The translations under genes and the position numbers were made by a program. The notes beneath the pieces are model-generated. The model did no database searches and was not told the DNA's origin. It saw nothing but the letters and a program-made list of their open reading frames with translations. This document shows positions 47,601 through 49,162 of a stretch of 49,162 nt of DNA, in pieces. Source of the DNA: Plakobranchus ocellatus. Lineage: Eukaryota; Mollusca; Gastropoda; Plakobranchidae. Each line of letters opens with the position of its first letter. The first letter of the stretch is position 1. The stretch covers positions 2,396,900-2,446,061 of the forward strand of contig BLXT01007159.1 in assembly GCA_019648995.1 (NCBI GenBank). The letters run 5' to 3'.

Positions 47601-48947
47601 AATCATAGGAAAAGCTATTAGATGAGAACAAAACTGATCAAAGTAAATTAAATCAATGATCTGTGTTGAAATTCTTTGGCTATGACTAAATATGTGAAAT
47701 TGTTTAACGATATTAGATAAAATTTAAAAAAAAAAAGAAAAGAAAAGAAAAACAACACAAATGACAAAATTAACGCCAAAAATCTTTATTATCTTTGAAA
47801 TATTTATGTTATGAAAAACATTCATGTGGATTTGAAAGCTTTGAAAAAGCTGGAAGAAAAACATTTAAATTTTCATCAGTATCCACATTAATTTCTGAAT
47901 CAATACTAAAGAGAATATTCATTGATTCTTACAACGTATGAGCAGTTTTCATGGCAAACAAGAAAACGCTAAGGCTACTAAAGGAATGTTACACTTACTG
48001 GTCATCTCCTTCAAAATATCCACTGAAAAAGGGCCATCTGTACTGTAAAGATATTCGTCTGTCACTTTCCGAAAATACTGGTGGTAGAACAATATACAAA
48101 TACAAAAATAAGCTTAAAAGGATTTTAAAAAACACACTATATCATAAAACCAAAGGAATTTAAACAAAAAACAAAAAACAATTGCAATGTGTGTATCTCA
48201 AAGACCCCATTCATATTTCTTCATTAACTCTGACTATTTGATAGGTATAGCCCAAAAATTCCTATTTGTTGAACTGTCATATACAGTACACTCAATACAT
48301 ATACAATTAGTATCACATCGTTCAGAGATGAGTTTTTCCTCATTTCTAATTTGGTATAAGGCAGGTAAAGAGAAATGAAAATATCTACCTCTGTAAGAGC
48401 TTTTGTTCCATCCATGCTGAAAAAAGTCCTCTGGTAGCTGGAATCTCGGAGCAAAATCCTGAGACACATAAGCACGCGGAAGACATTCTCTGGTGAGGCA
48501 CGGCACAACCATTCTCTGAAAAAAAAATAAAAAGAGAAAATTAAGTAATCAAAACACCATAAAAGGTGAATTATTTTTTATTTTCTATTATATCAAATTT
48601 AGTTATTAACATATCCCTCAACATTTGAAATCTTTGATTACTGGCAGGACATTTCTATTTAAATAACATTACAGATATGCTTGTCTGGCAAATACAAAGC
48701 ATAAGAAAAAAATAATTGGCACCTTTGATAACTAACAGGACTTAAAACCAAGAATGTTTGTTATAAAGTAAAAAAGGTACAGTATAAAATGCATTTGTGC
48801 TACTAGTAAATAGTCAAGCAAGCATCCACATGTTTACAAGAAACTTACTGAGAATTGAGTCTGTTTTTGGTAAGAGCAATACAAATATCTAAAAAATATT
48901 TGTTTTGCGGATGACTGCTGAACTGCCTCTCATCTTTATATTTTAGG
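25289..48947 (-). CDS. NEK10: NEK10 serine/threonine(-tyrosine) protein kinase, 27 coding exons, 5' end outside window
   Basis: Span of 27 minus-strand exons (listed singly). Every junction is GT-AG and every phase agrees; the joined length is 3,226 nt, i.e. one leading base of a split codon plus 1,075 codons including the stop. The product has armadillo-like helical repeats (about residues 1-390), a complete kinase domain (about 427-685), a coiled coil, a Ser-rich linker and a conserved C-terminal box ending near LEESGYY. This order is specific to NEK10, the NEK with a central kinase domain. Human NEK10 has about 1,172 residues, so some 90-100 N-terminal residues are missing to the right. 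Catalytic elements are intact: GTGAFG, the ALK Lys, HRD and DFG. In vertebrates NEK10 acts in the UV-induced G2/M response and in ciliated-cell function; a similar role here is inference. Confidence 0.95.
25808..25918 (-). CDS. NEK10: NEK10 exon, C-terminal conserved region
   Basis: 111 bp, 37 codons, phase 0-0. Encodes LPPTLSPNQNRRIIEQYKRA, then LFAPNSSSTNLKIEMKK, aligned with LPPALHHNLKRRVIERFKKSLF...NLKSEIKK of human. Acceptor tcttctctgcag, donor gtttga. Confidence 0.95.
25919..26474 (-). other. NEK10 intron
   Basis: 556 bp, GT-AG, with poly(T)/poly(A) tracts. Nothing else was recognised. Confidence 0.8.
26475..26578 (-). CDS. NEK10: NEK10 exon, C-terminal conserved helix
   Basis: 104 bp, phase 1 in and 0 out. 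Encodes SAAMLTISPNKLREITDPIQ, then QMLHQLHKLISITQ. It matches RQISDPIQQILIQLHKIIYITQ of human NEK10. Acceptor ccattttag, donor gtaggc. Confidence 0.96.
26826..26879. repeat. (AAC)n/(AAT)n microsatellite
   Basis: aacaacaacaacaataataataa is followed, after a short break, by nine aat-type units. Confidence 0.9.
27745..28509 (+). CDS. possible nested two-exon coding fragment on the plus strand
   Basis: Candidate exon A is 27745-27889, open after a TAG, with donor ACAG|gtaagt. It reads HLLNSETFNIDREDLIAVVT then KYFMPRNESDLDDELDST. Candidate exon B starts at 28361 after ggttgagacag and reads SVNDDDDSSLSAVTHTTDIV then LPPQPLPRGTDTLASC, ending at TAA 28507-28509 with AATAAA at 28511-28516. The split codon G|AT gives Asp, so the frame is continuous through a consensus GT-AG intron. 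The peptide is acidic and Pro-rich at its end. I do not recognise a family. It could be a transposon-encoded exon, a nested gene, or chance. Confidence 0.3.
29030..29215 (-). CDS. NEK10: NEK10 exon, linker
   Basis: 186 bp, phase 1 in and 1 out. Encodes KTSRDSGLSSGDPSPSASQS, then PAIHLRDGRGGLRPSMGRSY, then residues to GHKLDKRS. Ser/Gly-rich and low in conservation; phase and splice sites (atttccttcag; gtaaga) are clear. Confidence 0.9.
29216..30462 (-). other. NEK10 intron hosting a LINE fragment
   Basis: 1.25-kb intron. Most of it (29434 to about 30270) is a non-LTR retrotransposon fragment in the same orientation as NEK10; the remainder is AT-rich. Confidence 0.8.
29434..30270 (-). mobile_element. 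5'-truncated non-LTR retrotransposon with YADD reverse transcriptase box
   Basis: The longest open frame of the window (minus strand, 176 codons from 30287 to 29757) starts near the catalytic YADD box (AEIIYADDIDFIG). It passes LKVNVDKTEHTSV and VKSVLLYNCGTRALTKTDED, the thumb region of a LINE reverse transcriptase. A frameshift near 29800 leads into EARWRLFGHLLRRDRNIPAN, and a second near 29660 into LPITLNNDLKKLVPPKLEL, ending KWNALVAEIRKTAEAAR...GRL-stop at 29451-29453. The stop TAA is the first unit of a TAA-rich tail (29434-29453). The 5' part (ORF1, endonuclease, reverse transcriptase fingers) is missing. Inactive, but only moderately decayed. Confidence 0.88.
30463..30666 (-). CDS. NEK10: NEK10 exon, Ser-rich linker
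   Basis: 204 bp, phase 1 in and 1 out. Encodes EDSYPSSGSESQSRESSAGS, then VRSQRLPPSLVSSRGSRTQR, then further Ser/Arg-rich residues to LELDIPGT. The linker is disordered and probably phosphorylated. Residues upstream of the acceptor (tttctccag) in the same frame belong to the intron. Donor gtaaga. Confidence 0.92.
31056..31067. repeat. target-site duplication, left copy
   Basis: aatgctttgagc, identical to 31239-31250 on the other side of the SINE. Confidence 0.88.
31068..31238 (-). mobile_element. tRNA-derived SINE with 12-bp target-site duplication
   Basis: Read on the minus strand the element starts ggggcgtcggtagcacagtgg and carries a Pol III A box (tagcacagtgg, plus-strand 31218-31228) and a perfect B box (gggttcgagcc, plus-strand 31165-31176), about 50 bases apart as in a tRNA. 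A GC-rich tRNA-unrelated body and an A-rich 3' tail (near 31068-31090) follow. A direct repeat, aatgctttgagc, sits exactly at both ends (31056-31067 and 31239-31250) and is the target-site duplication. Its GC content stands out from the intron. It does not look like a working tRNA gene. Confidence 0.88.
31239..31250. repeat. target-site duplication, right copy
   Basis: aatgctttgagc, identical to 31056-31067; it marks the 5' end of the SINE insertion. Confidence 0.88.
31272..31353 (-). CDS. NEK10: NEK10 exon, linker
   Basis: 82 bp, phase 0 in and 1 out. Encodes QNSDGADMLVRQSAALSISS, then IHFGDCS. Low conservation; assigned by phase and splice sites. The acceptor is a tandem NAGNAG (ttttccagcag), so the first Gln may be optional. 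Confidence 0.85.
32002..32119 (-). CDS. NEK10: NEK10 exon, coiled coil
   Basis: 118 bp, phase 2 in and 0 out. After a split Lys it encodes HFVEANKNMQNYHKLFLASQ, then DGYDQLTNLSGSGGAEGFK. HFVEANKN equals human YFMEANRN. A Gly/Ser-rich spacer follows. Confidence 0.93.
32511..32660 (-). CDS. NEK10: NEK10 exon, end of kinase domain and start of coiled coil
   Basis: 150 bp, phase 2 in and 2 out. Encodes CLSVSPEDRPDILELSGQLS, then NILLTNIDDLRISRTALEKK, then LDRERKRTQ. RPDI closes the kinase domain (conserved Arg). The LEKKLDRERKRTQ stretch is a charged helix equivalent to LEKKLERERRRTQR in human. Confidence 0.96.
33210..33280 (-). CDS. NEK10: NEK10 exon, kinase C-lobe
   Basis: 71 bp, phase 0 in and 2 out. 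Encodes IVAGDYTPIPQRDYSTRLLQ, then TIK; the split codon is Ser. It matches KIVEAVYEPVPE..YS..V.DTI of human NEK10 and leads into CL...RPD. Confidence 0.95.
33861..33990 (-). CDS. NEK10: NEK10 exon, PE motif and kinase C-lobe
   Basis: 130 bp, phase 2 in and 0 out. It begins PEVVQNHEYGEKADIWALGC (CPE in place of APE/SPE), then ILYQMCVLQPPFNSTNMLTL, then VNK. The DIWALGC alpha-F Asp and PPF...NM match human NEK10 closely. Confidence 0.97.
33991..34378 (-). other. NEK10 intron within activation segment
   Basis: 388 bp, AT-rich. Splits the Cys codon between YS and PE. Nothing else is seen. Confidence 0.8.
34379..34457 (-). CDS. NEK10: NEK10 exon, DFG and activation loop
   Basis: 79 bp, phase 1 in and 2 out. 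Encodes DFGLAKQKRTDCSKMTSVVG, then TILYS, then the split codon for Cys. DFG binds metal. The activation segment has GTI where most NEK kinases have GTP, as in human NEK10. Acceptor ccaccgaacag, donor gtatgt. Confidence 0.97.
34458..36790 (-). other. NEK10 intron splitting HRD and DFG exons
   Basis: 2.33-kb intron. It contains a diverged tandem duplication with CT-rich microsatellites (35450-35850) and otherwise AT-rich sequence. ORFs 34904-35203 and 36130-36414 have no recognisable motif. Confidence 0.7.
35450..35850. repeat. diverged tandem duplication with CT-rich tracts
   Basis: Unit 1 (about 35450-35645) and unit 2 (about 35701-35845) share acaattt(a/g)a.tt, atcactaagat, gtggtaaact, a CT-rich tract, then cag/cagaaa and ttgt(gt)gctga. 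The CT tract of unit 1 (35537-35615) is an expanded (TC)n microsatellite; that of unit 2 is shorter. Confidence 0.6.
36791..36893 (-). CDS. NEK10: NEK10 exon, catalytic loop (HRD)
   Basis: 103 bp, phase 0 in and 1 out. Encodes LILALRYLHKEKSIVHRDLT, then PSNIMLGENDKVTI. The catalytic Asp is in HRD and Asn in SNIML binds metal. The usual Lys of HRDLKP is Thr (HRDLTP), a known NEK10 trait. Final A plus CT gives Thr before DFG. Confidence 0.97.
37247..37368 (-). CDS. NEK10: NEK10 exon, kinase hinge and alpha-D
   Basis: 122 bp, phase 1 in and 0 out. The split codon makes Asp (L-D-D-K). Encodes DKLYIVMEFIEGAHLGEHFN, then SLREKKERFQESRIWGILLQ. MEFIEGA is the hinge (human MELIEGAPLGEHFSSLKEK). Acceptor ttttttccag, donor gtacag. 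Confidence 0.97.
37936..38077 (-). CDS. NEK10: NEK10 exon, kinase N-lobe (alpha-C helix)
   Basis: 142 bp, phase 0 in and 1 out. Encodes VNLQNTAFGKSATEKAMSVG, then EITNELKIMKEEMRHPNIVR, then YYKTFEL. The Glu in TNELKIM is the expected partner of the catalytic Lys. HPNIVRYYKTF is identical to the vertebrate NEK10 signature. Confidence 0.97.
38404..38577 (-). CDS. NEK10: NEK10 exon, start of kinase domain (Gly-rich loop, catalytic Lys)
   Basis: 174 bp, 58 codons, phase 0-0. It begins KETVNEIAENISSTNQNKEP, like NEK10's IAENIESINQN linker. After YYKGEYAVFELL comes the glycine-rich loop GTGAFGSVYKVRKKTG at codons 34-49. The ATP-anchoring Lys is at codon 57 in FALKE. The donor (GAG|gtttgt) is followed by in-frame readthrough that ends soon at a stop; the spliced product continues KE|VNLQN as in vertebrates. 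Confidence 0.97.
38744..38837. repeat. 94-bp direct repeat, left of gap
   Basis: Starts tagagctgctataattgc and ends ggcaaccattatga exactly at the first N. It differs from 39049-39142 at only three positions. Confidence 0.9.
38838..39048. other. assembly gap (211 N)
   Basis: Run of N. A 102-codon frame reported across it is an artefact of unknown bases. Confidence 1.
39049..39142. repeat. 94-bp direct repeat, right of gap
   Basis: Starts tagagctgctacaatcgc directly after the last N; same length as the left copy, with three substitutions (ata/aca, ttg/tcg, gcc/gct). Confidence 0.9.
39751..39918 (-). CDS. NEK10: NEK10 exon before kinase domain
   Basis: 168 bp, 56 codons, phase 0-0. Encodes QNAFRALRFLFSMERNRRLF, then KQLFPADLFEMFIDVGHYNR, then ELSAYKPLADKINSLP. 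It matches human YAFRALRFLFSMERNR..FKRLFP.DLFE.FIDIGHY..ISAYE. This is one of the most conserved non-kinase parts of the protein. Confidence 0.97.
39919..41212 (-). other. NEK10 introns around the armadillo exon 40375-40511
   Basis: Introns 39919-40374 and 40512-41212. AT-rich with poly(T) tracts; the 40542-40745 ORF has no motif. Confidence 0.7.
40375..40511 (-). CDS. NEK10: NEK10 exon, armadillo-like
   Basis: 137 bp, phase 1 in and 0 out. Encodes LAELVLNDTNAQQIVQANGV, then YSLGLLILPQDLASEKEKKR, then AVKLQ. Nearly identical in pattern to the human ALTELVLNDTNAHQ.V.ENGVY...LILP segment, which makes the gene call certain. Confidence 0.97.
41213..41249 (-). CDS. NEK10: NEK10 37-bp micro-exon
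   Basis: 37 bp, phase 0 in and 1 out. Encodes EEFFEHQYSLKK, then G, which with CC of the next exon gives Ala. It corresponds to EIQENTFSLQ... before ALTELVLND in vertebrates. The exon lies 2.5 kb from its upstream neighbour and is small, but acceptor ctcttttcag, donor gtaggtaac and the flanking phases agree. Confidence 0.8.
41250..43791 (-). other. largest NEK10 intron in window (2.5 kb)
   Basis: AT-rich. A patch at about 42010-42260 has higher sequence complexity and less A-bias but no motif I recognise. A stem-loop (gaagatca...tgatcttc) lies at about 43415-43442. No exon is needed by phase between the neighbouring exons. Confidence 0.6.
43792..43885 (-). CDS. NEK10: NEK10 exon, loop after armadillo unit
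   Basis: 94 bp, phase 2 in and 0 out. Encodes DRKFVSERTEASDNAVASAG, then VHRKPVSNEEH: a polar linker matching the DRNFVSD... insertion of vertebrate NEK10 between armadillo units. Acceptor cttctgcacag and donor gtaagt are both strong. Confidence 0.88.
44457..44588 (-). CDS. NEK10: NEK10 exon, armadillo-like
   Basis: 132 bp, phase 2 in and 2 out. Encodes QLHSDNVSLLWHVVWCLVQL, then CGDADCRDDIRQMGGIPLIL, then SLL. It continues GVPILLS|QLHS from the previous exon. WHVVWCLVQLC and the GGIPLIL turn match NEK10's WPVVWILVQLCEDPE / GGI segment. Confidence 0.93.
45508..45597 (-). CDS. NEK10: NEK10 exon, armadillo-like
   Basis: 90 bp, phase 2 in and 2 out. Encodes LAANLLRLLLADSQSREQVK, then LEDGVPILL, typical of an armadillo repeat ending in a GVPILL helix start. 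Donor AAG|gtcact is a weaker GT site but agrees with phase. The acceptor cctcgtag is clear. Confidence 0.92.
45973..46059 (-). CDS. NEK10: NEK10 exon, armadillo-like
   Basis: 87 bp, phase 2 in and 2 out. Encodes DQPRLRIGELNVVEMLLRII, then QEYDSISK. IGELNVVEMLLRIIQEYD is close to the vertebrate NEK10 armadillo segment (IGELN...LLRILQEYD). Donor AAAAAA|gtgagt; its last AA joins the next exon's A to give Lys. Confidence 0.92.
46060..46544 (-). other. NEK10 intron with short duplication
   Basis: 485-bp intron. A 30-bp sequence (aatttttaaaaaaacattgt plus ggtcttctga) occurs at 46115-46144 and again at 46152-46181. Confidence 0.8.
46545..46624 (-). CDS. NEK10: NEK10 exon, armadillo-like
   Basis: 80 bp, phase 0 in and 2 out. 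Encodes PLVRLLTATDVFVLHCSLYA, then LIGLAQ, the helix pattern of an armadillo repeat (PLVRLL...SLYALIGLAQ). The final AG joins T of the next exon to make Ser. Confidence 0.88.
46625..47315 (-). other. NEK10 intron hosting a SINE-like element
   Basis: 691-bp intron; the GC-richer part (about 46975-47170) is a tRNA-related repeat, and the rest is AT-rich. Confidence 0.7.
46975..47170 (-). mobile_element. decayed tRNA-derived SINE-like element
   Basis: On the minus strand, ggaggaggagtggctcatctgg contains an A-box-like tggctcatctgg (plus-strand 47129-47140) and a B-box-like gaggtttgaagctc (plus-strand 47093-47106). A tRNA-unrelated tail follows with gggtagctaggtctctgacg and ggtggcaaggaaaac. Layout and Pol III boxes fit an old SINE. 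No target-site duplication was found, and the family differs from the one at 31068-31238. Confidence 0.6.
47316..47383 (-). CDS. NEK10: NEK10 exon
   Basis: 68 bp, phase 1 in and 0 out. Encodes IFQKMSASVDRCEWLVKWDA, then HK. Short and moderately divergent from vertebrate NEK10; assigned by its strong splice sites (ttttttttccttag; gtaaaa) and perfect phase fit on both sides. Confidence 0.8.
47999..48077 (-). CDS. NEK10: NEK10 exon
   Basis: 79 bp, phase 0 in and 1 out. Encodes YFRKVTDEYLYSTDGPFSVD, then ILKEMT. It continues TE|YFRKV from the previous exon and ends with A, which with AT of the next exon gives Asn. Donor gtaagtgt matches consensus. Confidence 0.85.
48389..48515 (-). CDS. NEK10: NEK10 exon, start of armadillo-like region
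   Basis: 127 bp, phase 2 in and 0 out. Encodes EWLCRASPENVFRVLMCLRI, then LLRDSSYQRTFFSMDGTKAL, then TE. The pattern of two amphipathic helices, with residues like NEK10's REW...SPE...LR.LMRD..HQ.TF, fits the first armadillo-type unit. Acceptor tttttttcag, donor gtagat. Confidence 0.9.
48849..48947 (-). CDS. NEK10: NEK10 exon (first in window)
   Basis: 99 bp; acceptor tccacag (minus strand) and donor TCA|gtaagtt. One base completes a codon from an unseen exon, then LKYKDERQFSSHPQNKYFLD and ICIALTKNRLNS follow. It ends with two bases (CA) that join A of the next exon to give Gln. This is the region before the armadillo repeats, similar to the QHPQRHF...ALVKNRL-type segment of vertebrate NEK10. 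Confidence 0.85.
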
Positions 48948-49022
48948 CTGTGGACAGAAAGTAGCTTTTGCTTTACTCATAATGCATGCAGGATGGAAAC
49001 CATAAATAACACGCATCATAAA

Positions 49023-49090
49023 TATGTAGCAGCAGTAGTAGTAATAGTGGTAATAGTAGTAGTAGTGGTAGTGGTAGTGGAAGTAAAAGC

Positions 49091-49162
<72 letters not shown>
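49023..49162. repeat. (AGT)n microsatellite at window end
   Basis: Imperfect agc/agt/ggt triplets from 49023 become a pure agt tract from about 49091 to the end. It lies in the NEK10 intron upstream of exon 48849-48947 and probably continues beyond the window. Confidence 0.95.

Larger units (their letters stand above)
47384..48848 (-). other. NEK10 introns near the right edge
   Basis: Introns 47384-47998, 48078-48388 and 48516-48848. AT-rich; nothing else is recognised. Confidence 0.7.

Noticed and set aside
48234..48512. Alternative frame over the NEK10 exon 48389-48515
   Set aside because: Shadow of the true frame, which fits NEK10 and both splice phases.

Overview
The window is eukaryotic, AT-rich genomic DNA from an invertebrate animal. 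I infer a lophotrochozoan, probably a gastropod mollusc, from intron sizes, TA/TAGATC-rich low complexity, tRNA-derived SINEs and non-LTR retrotransposon relics. The species cannot be fixed from the sequence. There is no bacterial, viral or CRISPR content. Almost all open frames of 60-100 codons are chance ORFs in AT-rich DNA; the real coding sequence is split into short exons with GT-AG borders.

Two protein-coding genes face each other tail to tail. Left, plus strand (about 1-17.4 kb): the last three coding exons of an RBMS/alan-shepard family RNA-binding protein gene (1468-1575, 10788-10871, 11759-11830), followed by a possible 3'-UTR intron and a 3'-UTR exon from about 15.5 kb. Its RRM exons lie left of the window. 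Right, minus strand (about 20.4-49 kb): most of a NEK10 kinase gene. I reconstructed 27 consecutive coding exons from 48947 down to the stop codon at 25289. All junctions keep one reading frame and give about 1,074 residues: an armadillo-like N-terminal part, the complete kinase domain, a coiled coil, a Ser-rich linker and the conserved C-terminal box. Only roughly the first 90-100 residues, judged against human NEK10, lie beyond the right edge.

Between the genes (about 17.4-25.3 kb) no coding sequence is visible. It probably holds the two 3' UTRs and intergenic DNA. The plus strand is T-rich to the left of about 20.4 kb and A-rich to the right, as expected for convergent transcription.

Mobile and repetitive DNA: a degraded plus-strand non-LTR retrotransposon (about 12.1-13.75 kb) interrupted by a younger antisense one (about 12.8-13.27 kb); a 5'-truncated minus-strand non-LTR element with a YADD box (29.43-30.27 kb) inside a NEK10 intron; a tRNA-derived SINE with a perfect 12-bp target-site duplication (31056-31250); a second, decayed SINE-like element (about 46.98-47.17 kb); several microsatellites; and two assembly gaps, one in a (TTA)n tract and one flanked by a 94-bp direct repeat.

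The most interesting points are the NEK10-RBMS neighbourhood, which recalls the human NEK10/RBMS3 linkage; retention of the unusual NEK10 active-site residues; the nested retrotransposons; the SINE; and a possible two-exon coding fragment on the plus strand inside a NEK10 intron. I did not find a convincing wholly new system.
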